NCBI GenBank assembly: GCA_019454105.1
Contig: CP075364.1
Span: forward strand, 124,001-188,000
DNA: 64,000 nucleotides
Origin: Fimbriimonadaceae bacterium
Lineage (GTDB): Bacteria > Armatimonadota > Fimbriimonadia > Fimbriimonadales > Fimbriimonadaceae
Direction: 5' to 3'
Within the stretch, counting starts at the first letter, position 1; every line of letters begins with the position of its first letter. A model generated the notes under the pieces. That model saw only the letters and a program-made list of their open reading frames with translations. It did no database searches and was not told the DNA's origin. The translations under genes and the position numbers were made by a program. This document shows positions 8,361 through 16,117 of the stretch, piece after piece.

Positions 8361-9319
8361 TCCTTGACTCATTGAGGCGAGTCCTGACGCAAGAAGCGGC
8401 CGCTGTCTTGGCTCTTTCAGAGCGGCTCGATTCGACCTTTGTTGTGGTCACTGAGGCCATTCTCGCCAGTCAGGGCCGCGTCGTCTGCTGCGGATTAGGG
8501 AAGTCGGGGCACGTCGCCGCGAAGGCGGCGGCGACGTTCGCGTCGACCGGTAGCCCGGCCTTGTTCCTCCATGCGGCCGAGGCCCTTCACGGGGATCTTG
8601 GAATGGTGGCGTCTGGCGACGTGGCCCTGCTCTTCAGCTACAGTGGCGAGACTGACGAGATCGTCAGGCTCATGCCAGGTTTGGCGGCGCAAGGGGCCAG
8701 GACAGTCATGGTGACGGGGAGGCCGGACTCCAGCGCGGGTCGATTAGCTGAGATCGTCCTCGATGTGTCGGTGGACTCAGAGGCCTGTCCGAACGGCCTG
8801 GCCCCGACGACGTCGACGACGGTCATGCTGGCGGTCTCGGACGCCTTGGCCGTTGCGGTGATGGAGGCGAGGGGATTCAAGGCCGAGGACTTTGCGCGGC
8901 TGCACCCTGCTGGGAGCCTCGGTCGCCGATTGACGCTCAGGGTGAGCGATGTCATGCGGACCGGGGCTGACCTTCCTGTCGTAGCGCCTCAGGCTTCGAT
9001 TCCGGACCTGTTGCGGGTGATCACCCAGGCCGGTGCCGGAGGGGCTTGTGTCGTCGATGGCGAGGGTTCTCTCCTTGGGTTTGTGTCCGACGGTGACCTT
9101 CGCCGGTGGTTCTTGCGTGCGGAAGACCCGAAGTCAGGTTCGGCCCAGGAACTCATGACGCCCAATCCTGCGACCGTGACACCTGAGCTCTTGGCCGTCG
9201 AGGGGCTCGAAGTCATGCAGAACTTTCCTGCCAAGATCGGCGAGTTGCCGGTCGTGGAGGGGAAGCGGCTGATCGGTCTGCTTGTCCTTAAAGACCTGCT
9301 TCGATCAGGGATCGTTTGA
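8357..9319 (+). CDS. kdsD: Arabinose-5-phosphate isomerase
   Basis: Converts ribulose 5-phosphate to arabinose 5-phosphate, the first committed step to KDO for lipopolysaccharide. The 320-residue protein has an N-terminal SIS domain (CGLGKSGHVAAKAAATF, HAAEALHGDLGM, SYSGETDE) and two CBS domains (about 205-262 and 270-320) with VSDVMRTG and ELMTPNP. ATG 8357 overlaps the arginase stop; the frame is open upstream within arginase but that extension is not family-like. Together with lpxA at 58613 it indicates an LPS-bearing outer membrane. Confidence 0.92.
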   Translation: MILDSLRRVLTQEAAAVLALSERLDSTFVVVTEAILASQGRVVCCGLGKSGHVAAKAAATFASTGSPALFLHAAEALHGDLGMVASGDVALLFSYSGETDEIVRLMPGLAAQGARTVMVTGRPDSSAGRLAEIVLDVSVDSEACPNGLAPTTSTTVMLAVSDALAVAVMEARGFKAEDFARLHPAGSLGRRLTLRVSDVMRTGADLPVVAPQASIPDLLRVITQAGAGGACVVDGEGSLLGFVSDGDLRRWFLRAEDPKSGSAQELMTPNPATVTPELLAVEGLEVMQNFPAKIGELPVVEGKRLIGLLVLKDLLRSGIV

Positions 9320-9327
9320 GCGCTCTG

Positions 9328-9591
9328 TCAGCTCGTGACCTGTTCGGCATAGACCGCCACGCGTCGGCGTGAGACCGGTCCTTCGAACTTGACCTGGCCG
9401 GCGATGAGCGCGAAGAGCGTGTGGTCGTTGCCCATACCGACGCCAGGACCGGCATAGAACTTGGTGCCGCGCTGACGGACGAGAATGCTGCCGGCCTTCA
9501 CGATCTGACCGCCGTAGCGCTTGACTCCGAGCCGCTGCGAATTCGAGTCGCGGCCGTTCTTGGTCGAACCTTGTCCTTTCTTATGTGCCAT
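9328..9591 (-). CDS. rpmA: 50S ribosomal protein L27
   Basis: Large-subunit protein whose N-terminal tail reaches the peptidyl-transferase centre. The 87-residue sequence begins [16 protein letters not shown] and has [10 protein letters not shown] and [16 protein letters not shown]. There is no Firmicutes-type cleavable N-terminal extension. It follows rplU by 3 bases on the minus strand. obgE, often next in other genomes, is absent. Confidence 0.97.
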   Translation of the reverse strand: MAHKKGQGSTKNGRDSNSQRLGVKRYGGQIVKAGSILVRQRGTKFYAGPGVGMGNDHTLFALIAGQVKFEGPVSRRRVAVYAEQVTS

Positions 9592-9594
9592 CGA

Positions 9595-9912
9595 TCAGCT
9601 CCCTGGAATGACCTCGACCACCTTCAGGTGAGTCTCGGGTTGCCGGTGTCCCCACCGCTTGCGGATGTTCTTCTTCGGCTTATAGTTAAAGCCCACAATC
9701 TTCTTGGCCTTGCCCTGGCGGACAATCTCGGCCCGGACCTTGGCGCCCTTCACATGCGGGCTCCCGAGGGTCACAGCGCCGTCTTTGCAGACCATGATCA
9801 CTTCGTCGAGGACGACCGTCGAACCTGGCTCGCCTTCGAGCTTTTCGACGATCAGGCTCTCGCCCTTTTCGGCTTTATACTGCTTGCCGCCTGTCTTTAC
9901 GATCGCATACAT
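9595..9912 (-). CDS. rplU: 50S ribosomal protein L21
   Basis: Large-subunit protein that binds 23S rRNA. The 105-residue protein starts MYAIVKTGGKQYKAEKG, contains GSTVVLDEVIMV and the RNA-binding GFNYKPKKNIRKRWGHRQP, and ends with a typical L21 tail. ATG 9912 is chosen because the family begins there; an upstream in-frame Met at 9957 adds 15 atypical residues. AAAGGTGA lies about 9 bases upstream and would serve as ribosome-binding site. It is cotranscribed with rpmA. Confidence 0.96.
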   Translation of the reverse strand: MYAIVKTGGKQYKAEKGESLIVEKLEGEPGSTVVLDEVIMVCKDGAVTLGSPHVKGAKVRAEIVRQGKAKKIVGFNYKPKKNIRKRWGHRQPETHLKVVEVIPGS

Positions 9913-10006
9913 GGCCGGGGTCACCTTTGCCTTGCCCAATGGGCTTGAGGCAGACAAGCACTATGGCACAAACGAGTCTGAGCCTTCAATGGTCCGGGCC
10001 TCTTGG

Positions 10007-11938
10007 TCACGCCGCACGGCCCAGATTCTGGGCGATGGCGACAAGTTCCGGGTCAAACTGGTCGGGATCCAAGGCTGTCGCCTTCTGTCCTCGAAGAGCC
10101 ACGGCAGCAATGACGGCCAGGCACCTGGAGAGGAGAGGGATGGTCGGGCCGAGCTTCAAATCGGGGCCGGTGCCGTCGAACCGTTCGTCCAAGTTCTGGA
10201 GGCAAGGCAGTAGCTTTCTCAAAGCGGCGTCGTCGGCCAACTCGCGCGCCAGGGAGCTTTCTCCCGACTCGGCTTCTCTGATCCAACGCGGGAGAAGGAC
10301 CGTCGAAGCCAGAAGCACGGCCGCCTGTGAGTCCGAAAGCTGCAGTTTTGTCTGGAACCGCTCGACGAGGGGATCGGCCACGGCCCGAACCTGTGAAACA
10401 ATTGGGAAGCCCGCTGGGCCGACCTTTTCCAGGGCACGCTGGACGAGGTTCTCGGTGGTCGGGCGGTCTCCCAGATATCGGCCTTCGAAAGCCACGGCTT
10501 GGTTCCGTCCACTGTTCTTAGCCTCATAAAGGGCGATGTCCGCGGCTTTGAGGAGCCCAGTCGAGTCCGAGGCCGAATCAGGATAGACCGCGCACCCGAA
10601 GCTCGCGGTCACGGAGCGGGTCTCGCCCGATTCTCCGACAAACTCCAGCCTTTCGATCTGCTTGCGGATCCTTTCAGCGACGACCACAGTCGACTCGAGC
10701 GTGCTCCCGGGCAGAACAAGCGTGAACTCCTCGCCCCCATAACGGGCGGCCAGGTCGAAGGGACGGATCATCGCCTTGAGCACGTCCGTCACGAGCTTGA
10801 GGACGAGATCGCCGGCGTCGTGGCCCTCCTCCTCATTGAAGCGGCGGAAGTGGTCCACATCGAGCATCACGACCCCGATCGGCTCGCCTGACCTCCGGCT
10901 CTCGTTCAGCCGTCCTTCCAGGAACTCGTGGAGAGTGCGCAGGTTGGCCGCACCCGTCAAAGGATCGAAGGCGGCCAGCCGCTCTGCGGCCTCAAAGTTC
11001 ACCGCCGAATTGACGGCCAAAGCAAGGTGCTCGGCGATCGTGTTGAAGAGATCTTGGCACTCGAAGAACTCCTCGTCCTCCTCGCGGCCAATGACCTCGA
11101 GAAGGCCCAAAAGGCGTCCGGAAATGACGAGCGGGAACGCCATGAGCCCACCGACCGGCGAGTAGCAGAACCGTCCCTCAAGCTCGGCGGTGACTGGGTC
11201 AGTGTTGATCCGGCGCAGATGGACTGGCCTTCTCCTGGCCGCGGCTTGCTCGGCCGCGCACGTTGGATTGTCCAAGTCGAGGGTGTGAACGGCGGAGCTG
11301 CCCGTCCGACTGACCCCGACATGGGCCACCAACTCCAGGGGGCCGTCCTCAGCCACAGTCGCCCACAGCAGGACGGCTGCGGCCTCGACCGACGAACTGA
11401 TTGCGTGGACCGCGGCCACCGCCAGAGGGAGCAAGGTCTGATGCATCGTCAGCGCCTTGCCCACACGCTTCAGTGTGTCCGCTTTCCGGCGGTTCAGGGC
11501 TGAGATCCTCAAGGCTTCGGCTTCCTCCTCCGCATGAAAGACCAGTACCACCGTCCTTTCGCCGGCCTGTGTCGGCATCGGGGCCAAAAAGAACCTGAAT
11601 CCGTCGAGATGCAAGGTCATCGGTTTGCGGCCTGGAGTCGCAAGGAAGTCTGCCAGCTCGCACTCGGCCAACTTGCGGGGGTCGGCCAGGTGAGGGCAAG
11701 CGGCCGCGAGCCCCCAAAGCCGGAGGGCATGACCCGTCTCGTCGAACAAAGCGCACCCGAGGGTTTTAGGGTTGAACACTTCGAGGGGGCCTGGGGATTC
11801 AGTCCCCAAGTACCAGCCTGGCATACCGGGCAACGGGGCAGGGAACCCGTCCGTCAAGGCCGGATCCGGGGCCGGGTTGCCAAAGCCGAGAGTGGCCAAG
11901 GCAGCCAGGGTCTCTAGTGGCAGGCCTGGGGTGGACAC
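10007..11938 (-). CDS. GAF-GGDEF diguanylate cyclase with degenerate HD-GYP-like C-terminus
   Basis: The 643-residue protein (GTG start) is predicted to make cyclic di-GMP. Residues 1-145 are unassigned, a GAF-like domain spans about 160-315, and the GGDEF domain (about 320-480) has FDPLTGAANLR, the metal Asp of MLDVDHF and the active-site motif GGEEF at 401-405. An inhibitory site RxxD (RPFD, 392-395) sits five residues before it. The last 165 residues resemble the end of HD-GYP domains (ERFDGTG followed by IPLLSRCLAVIAAV) but lack the catalytic His/Asp ligands and the YP of GYP. It has no TM segment, so it should be cytoplasmic. Confidence 0.88.
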   Translation of the reverse strand: MSTPGLPLETLAALATLGFGNPAPDPALTDGFPAPLPGMPGWYLGTESPGPLEVFNPKTLGCALFDETGHALRLWGLAAACPHLADPRKLAECELADFLATPGRKPMTLHLDGFRFFLAPMPTQAGERTVVLVFHAEEEAEALRISALNRRKADTLKRVGKALTMHQTLLPLAVAAVHAISSSVEAAAVLLWATVAEDGPLELVAHVGVSRTGSSAVHTLDLDNPTCAAEQAAARRRPVHLRRINTDPVTAELEGRFCYSPVGGLMAFPLVISGRLLGLLEVIGREEDEEFFECQDLFNTIAEHLALAVNSAVNFEAAERLAAFDPLTGAANLRTLHEFLEGRLNESRRSGEPIGVVMLDVDHFRRFNEEEGHDAGDLVLKLVTDVLKAMIRPFDLAARYGGEEFTLVLPGSTLESTVVVAERIRKQIERLEFVGESGETRSVTASFGCAVYPDSASDSTGLLKAADIALYEAKNSGRNQAVAFEGRYLGDRPTTENLVQRALEKVGPAGFPIVSQVRAVADPLVERFQTKLQLSDSQAAVLLASTVLLPRWIREAESGESSLARELADDAALRKLLPCLQNLDERFDGTGPDLKLGPTIPLLSRCLAVIAAVALRGQKATALDPDQFDPELVAIAQNLGRAA

Positions 11939-12024
11939 GCTGTATCCTTATCTTCGGTCGAACGATCCGACAAAATGACCCAGTGGGAGGACGACAACTG
12001 CCAACTTTGAGGCGTCTTTCAACC

Positions 12025-13839
12025 ATGAGCCGCCTCGTTTTGGTCGTCGGTTTGCTGTTTTCTTGGGGATGCGGCGGATCAGGCGGCTCCTCTGGCCCAG
12101 CTGGATCCAGGGCAGTCGGCGACCAATGCCCCGGGGGATCGATCCCTGTCACTGTCGAATACGGCACGTCTTGGGGCCCGAACGTTCCTCTTCAGGCATC
12201 GCAAGTCGTGCAGTTGCTCGACGGTGACGGGAACATCGTCAGAACTGACTCCTTGAACCGGAACGGCCAATCGTCATCCACGATCATCATCCCGGGAGTC
12301 GGTTCGGAGGTCTATGAGGTTCTCGTCAGCCAATATGCGGCGGCCGACGCGGGCGGGCAAATGATCGGACAAGTCCGAGCCGTCGCCGACCTCTGCGTCG
12401 CTCCTGGCGGCGTCGTCCGACTCAGGACGACCTCGGCCCAGCCCATGGTGGGACTTGAGGTCAGTCCGGGCTCGGCGACCGTCGTCCAGCAGGGGACCCG
12501 GCAGTTTCTCGCCACGCCCGTCAGTTCGGGGGGCGTCCCCGTCCTTTTGCCGGCAAGTTCGATCACTTGGTCGGCGTCGGGGGGGGTCGGCACGGTGAAC
12601 CAGGCTGGTCAGTTCAAAGCCACCAAGCCTGGGAAGGGCGCGATCGTCGCAAGAGGCCCGGGCGGGACGACTGCGCGCGCGACGGTCCAGGTCGAACCTG
12701 TCGCGATCAGAAAGACACAGTGGACGGTGCTGGTCTTTATGAACGCGGCCAGCGACCTCTACCCGTTCAGCGACCTAAACATGAACCAGATGGAGTCGGT
12801 CGCCCAGAACCCCGAGGTCAGGTTCGTCGTGCAGTGGAAGCAAGCCAAGTCGGTCTATCCGGGATCGTCGTTCGACGGCGTGCGGCGGTATCTCGTCCAG
12901 CCGGACACCGACATGGGCCGGATTCGAAGCCAAATTGTCCAGAACGGACTTGTCGACGCTTCGGGCCAGCCCCTCGACATGGGCGACCCGAGGACGCTCA
13001 AAGACTTCCTGGATTGGGGGAAGACGTATTTTCCCGCCGAGAGGACGGTCTTGGTCCTCTGGAACCACGGTAACGGATGGATGAGACGGCCGGACGCCGA
13101 CAAGGGCCGAGCATTCAGTTATGACGACCAGTACGGGTCGGCCATCCAGACCTGGGAGTTCAACCAAGCCTTTGCCGGACATCGGTTCGACATCATCGCC
13201 TGGGACTGTAGCCTGATGCAGATGCTCGAGGTGGCCTATGAGCTTCGGCCGTTTGCGGGGCTGGTCGCGGGAAGCGAAGAAAGCCCGCCTGGGGAGGGGT
13301 ACCCCTATGACGCGATCTTCCGGAGGTTTCGGGACAATCCTGGGCTACCGACCCGTGACCTCTCCAAGTCGTTCGTCGACGGTATGGTGAACGACCCTCG
13401 GTACACGGGCCGAAAGATCACACAGAGCGTGGTTGATACGACCAAGCTGCCAGCGTTGGCCCAAGGGGTGGACAAGCTCGGCCGGTCTTTGTTCGCTGCC
13501 AAGGACGTCATGGCCGACGATATCCGCGAGGTCAGGCAGACGGCGCAGGCCTACAGCCCCACTCGGAGCCGCACTTATCGCGATTTGATCGACGTCTGCC
13601 GTCTCCTGGGGGCGTCGCCCTCGGCTCCGACGTCCGTCCGGACGGCGGCGGGGGAAGCTTCGGCGCTGGCGCAAGCGGCCGTGGTCTGGGAAGGGCACAA
13701 CCAGAACTCGCCCAACAGCCGTGGACTCAGTATCGACTTTTCCTCAGGCCTTGATTTTCTTCAGTTCCAACCTGACTATTCGCGACTGGCCCTGGCTAGG
13801 GCTACCTTTTGGGACGAGTGGCTAGCGGCGGCCCCGTAG
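12025..13839 (+). CDS. Clostripain-like cysteine peptidase (family C11), secreted lipoprotein
   Basis: The 604-residue protein begins with a hydrophobic signal ending in FSWGC, a weak lipobox with Cys16. Next come an Ig-like segment, a Big-2-like domain (ASSITWSASGGVGTV) and the C11 peptidase domain starting at WTVLVFMNAASDL. The catalytic dyad is visible as the His of LWNHGNGW (about base 13065) and the Cys of AWDCSLMQM (about 13205), with the downstream SEESPPGEGYPYD segment. ATG 12025 is preferred because it starts the signal peptide; earlier in-frame codons give no signal. It probably acts at the cell surface on Arg-containing substrates; the specificity is from family knowledge. Confidence 0.88.
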   Translation: MSRLVLVVGLLFSWGCGGSGGSSGPAGSRAVGDQCPGGSIPVTVEYGTSWGPNVPLQASQVVQLLDGDGNIVRTDSLNRNGQSSSTIIIPGVGSEVYEVLVSQYAAADAGGQMIGQVRAVADLCVAPGGVVRLRTTSAQPMVGLEVSPGSATVVQQGTRQFLATPVSSGGVPVLLPASSITWSASGGVGTVNQAGQFKATKPGKGAIVARGPGGTTARATVQVEPVAIRKTQWTVLVFMNAASDLYPFSDLNMNQMESVAQNPEVRFVVQWKQAKSVYPGSSFDGVRRYLVQPDTDMGRIRSQIVQNGLVDASGQPLDMGDPRTLKDFLDWGKTYFPAERTVLVLWNHGNGWMRRPDADKGRAFSYDDQYGSAIQTWEFNQAFAGHRFDIIAWDCSLMQMLEVAYELRPFAGLVAGSEESPPGEGYPYDAIFRRFRDNPGLPTRDLSKSFVDGMVNDPRYTGRKITQSVVDTTKLPALAQGVDKLGRSLFAAKDVMADDIREVRQTAQAYSPTRSRTYRDLIDVCRLLGASPSAPTSVRTAAGEASALAQAAVVWEGHNQNSPNSRGLSIDFSSGLDFLQFQPDYSRLALARATFWDEWLAAAP

Positions 13840-13867
13840 CCTGGTCGTCAAACCAGTCAACCGATCA

Positions 13868-13909
13868 AGATTCTGGACAAGCACAGGGTTCAGGTGCGAT
13901 TCAGAATCT
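13868..13909. repeat. Inverted repeat before the DUF454 gene
   Basis: AGATTCTG and CAGAATCT, a perfect 8-bp inverted repeat with a 26-base loop. The right arm ends 4 bases before the GTG start at 13914. It could form a hairpin over the translation start or end the upstream message; there is no T-run. Confidence 0.5.
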
Positions 13910-13913
13910 GGCT

Positions 13914-14408
13914 GTGAAGCTTCCGCGTTGGTTCTGGGCGTCGCTTGGATTCTTCTGCGTGGGCTTGGGCTTTGTCGGAATGGTCGTTCCTGGCCTACCG
14001 ACGACGGTCTTCATGATCCTCGGTCTTTACTGCTTCAAGAGGGGCAGCAAGCGGTTCGAGGTTTGGCTTCTGAGCCACAAATGGTTTGGCCCGGCCCTCA
14101 GGAACTGGGAGCGGACCGGGAGCATCCCTCGAAGGGCCAAGTTGGTCTCCGTCTCAATGCTGAGCTTTTTTGTCCTTGGTTCTACGGCGTTACTGCTCAG
14201 CAAGCCCTGGGTCGCCGGGCTCATCCTGGCGGTGGGCGCGTTCGGCGCATGGTACATCTTGTCCCGCCCGACCACTGAGGATCTATCGTGCTCCAGGTGG
14301 CAGGGGGCGGCTGGCCCAGTCGAGACGGTCGGCCCAAACGAATCGCCAGAGCTTGTCGTCACCGTGGCCCGGCCGGAGCCCGATCCTCGGGCCTTTCAAC
14401 AGGTCTGA
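13914..14408 (+). CDS. DUF454 (YbaN-like) inner-membrane protein
   Basis: The 164-residue product shows the DUF454 pattern: an N-terminal TM helix with GFFCVGLGFVGMVVPGLPTT, then LYCFKRGSKRFEVWLL and HKWFGPALRNWERTGSIPRRAK, then two more hydrophobic helices. Function is unknown across the family. The start is uncertain: GTG 13914 fits the family best, but an upstream TTG at 13809 inside the C11 gene is also in frame. The last 40 residues look unstructured and overlap the 3' end of mpg on the other strand. Confidence 0.75.
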   Translation: MKLPRWFWASLGFFCVGLGFVGMVVPGLPTTVFMILGLYCFKRGSKRFEVWLLSHKWFGPALRNWERTGSIPRRAKLVSVSMLSFFVLGSTALLLSKPWVAGLILAVGAFGAWYILSRPTTEDLSCSRWQGAAGPVETVGPNESPELVVTVARPEPDPRAFQQV

Positions 14409-14882
14409 GACGGGAGGCCCCGGTTCGATCCTGACAATCGAGTCGGAATCGAAGAGGTTGGTGCCATAGTGCGCCCCGTTCAGGGCCATGGCTTGGGTGA
14501 GCTTGCCGGGACCGGAGAGTAGGTCGCGCTCAGAGTTGGCCCGGGGCCGGTTGGCTCGCATCGCTTGATGGCCTTCGAGGGGGCGGCAGGCCCGGATCAG
14601 CAACGCGCCTGGAGCGCCTTCGGGCCGACAAACGACGTTGGCCATCCAGTGGTTGCCGTAGGTGAAGTACATGTAGAGCCGGCCCGGAGGGCCGAACATG
14701 ACCTGGTTGCGAGGAGTGGGGCCCCGGTGGGCGTGGCTCCCTGGGTCCTCAGCGCCTGTGTAGGCCTCGACTTCGACGATCTCGGCGCGGCAGGGCCCCA
14801 CGAGCAGACAGCATCCGATGAGCCGACGGGCGGCGGTCAAGGGGTCGTCTTGGGCCAGTGTGTGGAAAAGTTCTTCCCGCAT
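14283..14882 (-). CDS. mpg: 3-methyladenine DNA glycosylase (AAG/MPG family)
   Basis: Excises alkylated purines in base-excision repair. The 199-residue protein has IVEVEAYTGAEDPGSHAHRG with the catalytic Glu and DNA-intercalation region, GRLYMYFTYGNHWMANVV, and RACRPLEG and LLSGPGKLTQAM. ATG 14882 is chosen: an upstream ATG at 14924 would nearly abut the divergent imuB start at 14927 and leave no room for promoters. It diverges from the imuB-dnaE2 pair, so the two units may share DNA-damage control. Confidence 0.93.
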   Translation of the reverse strand: MREELFHTLAQDDPLTAARRLIGCCLLVGPCRAEIVEVEAYTGAEDPGSHAHRGPTPRNQVMFGPPGRLYMYFTYGNHWMANVVCRPEGAPGALLIRACRPLEGHQAMRANRPRANSERDLLSGPGKLTQAMALNGAHYGTNLFDSDSIVRIEPGPPVSDLLKGPRIGLRPGHGDDKLWRFVWADRLDWASRPLPPGAR

Positions 14883-14908
14883 GGATACAGATTTCGGGTT
14901 TTTCTGCG

Positions 14909-14914
14909 TATAAT
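14909..14914 (+). promoter_or_regulatory. Putative -10 element of imuB-dnaE2
   Basis: A perfect TATAAT in the 44-base AT-rich gap between mpg and imuB, ending 12 bases before the imuB ATG. No Shine-Dalgarno is visible (AGTAGACAAAT precedes the ATG), so the leader is at most a few bases. I could not identify a LexA box. Confidence 0.5.
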
Positions 14915-14926
14915 TAGTAGACAAAT

Positions 14927-16117
14927 ATGGACTCTGTCCTTTACGTCCGACTGGACGGATTCTACACCTCGGTGGTCGTCCGCGCTGAGGGGGCTTGGGT
15001 GGTCCACCACAAGGGACGCGTGCTGGACGGGGACGCGACCGCGCTGGCGAGACAGGTCCGCCCGGGGACGCTCCTCACTGAGGCCAAGGCGGTCTTGCAG
15101 GGTCTGGGGCGGTTCGTGGAGTACCGTGAAGAGGCTTTCTTGGAGGCACGGAACGCTTGGTTGGACGTGTGCCTGGAGTTTTCGGGTGCGGTGGAACCGG
15201 GCTTAGCTGGCGAGGCGTGGATCGACCTGAGCCCGCATCCCGATCCGGTCGGTACGGCGCACGAACTGGCCGCGCGGCTCATGGAGACGACGGGGTTGAC
15301 GGTCCAGGCGGGGCTGGCTCCGGCCAAGTGGGTGGCTCGGCTGGCCACGGCAGTGTGCGACCCGCGGGCCGTCAGGATGGGCGCGCCGGTGATCGAGCCC
15401 GTTCGGAACGCAGAGGCCTGGCTCGCTCCTTTGCAGACGGGGCTCTTGGAGCCGGTCGATCCCGTTCATCGGGAGAGGCTGGTCTTTTTGGGCTATCGAC
15501 GGATCGGGCAGGTGGCGACCGCACCTTCAGTCGGGCTGCGGGAACAGTTCGGCGATGCGGCTTTCACGATCAGGCGGGCGGCTGAGGGGAATCATCCTGA
15601 TCCCGTGCGGGCCAGTTATCCCGTCGAATCGTTCTTCGAACGGATCCAGTTCGGTCACCCGCTTGAGGACCGCTTTGCCCTGGAGGCTGGGCTCGACGAA
15701 CTGGCGTTGCGGCTCGCGGCGCGGCTGTGCGCGTCGGATCGGGTGGCCGGAGCGTTGCAGCTCAGCTTGGAGTTCGAGGAAGGGCCGCCCGCTGTGTGCC
15801 GCCGTGCCTTGGCGAAGCCTTGGCAGGCGTCGTCGCCGTTGCGCACGGCCCTGGGGGTCATGTTGGCGGGAATCAAGCATGCTCGTCCTCCGGTGGCGGC
15901 CCAAGTCCTCGCTCGCGACCTGCGCCGCGCCGACCGGAGACAAGAAGCCTTCGTGGCTATGCCCGACCCGGACGGGGCACGGCGATGCGTAGAAGCGGCG
16001 GCGCGGAGACTGGGGGCGGTCTACGGTGAGGACACAGTGGCGCGGGCGAGCGGTCTGTCGGTGCCTAGGCGCGTGGAGGTGCTGCGTGAGTGGCGGCGGG
16101 CGACCGGTTGGCGGTGA
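14927..16117 (+). CDS. imuB: ImuB-like Y-family polymerase homologue, probably non-catalytic
   Basis: The 396-residue protein aligns with DNA polymerase Y-family proteins through LDGFYTSVV, AWIDLSPHPD, AGLAPAKWVARLAT and the HhH-like VFLGYRRIGQVATAP. The catalytic carboxylates are largely gone: RLDGF replaces DMDAF, so the first Asp is Arg8, and the DE pair is Asp100-Leu101. ImuB proteins of the ImuA-ImuB-DnaE2 mutasome are known to be inactive adaptors linking DnaE2 to the beta clamp. The dnaE2 gene overlaps it by 32 bases. No imuA or lexA gene is next to it. Confidence 0.85.
   Translation: MDSVLYVRLDGFYTSVVVRAEGAWVVHHKGRVLDGDATALARQVRPGTLLTEAKAVLQGLGRFVEYREEAFLEARNAWLDVCLEFSGAVEPGLAGEAWIDLSPHPDPVGTAHELAARLMETTGLTVQAGLAPAKWVARLATAVCDPRAVRMGAPVIEPVRNAEAWLAPLQTGLLEPVDPVHRERLVFLGYRRIGQVATAPSVGLREQFGDAAFTIRRAAEGNHPDPVRASYPVESFFERIQFGHPLEDRFALEAGLDELALRLAARLCASDRVAGALQLSLEFEEGPPAVCRRALAKPWQASSPLRTALGVMLAGIKHARPPVAAQVLARDLRRADRRQEAFVAMPDPDGARRCVEAAARRLGAVYGEDTVARASGLSVPRRVEVLREWRRATGWR

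Noticed and set aside
14424-14433. T-loop-like GGTTCGATCC inside mpg
   Set aside because: It is coding sequence of mpg and the flanks do not form a T arm.
14883-14926. LexA box between mpg and imuB
   Set aside because: No CTGT-N8-ACAG or GAAC-N4-GTTC site is present; the TACAGA/TCTGCGTA pair has the opposite polarity and an insertion.
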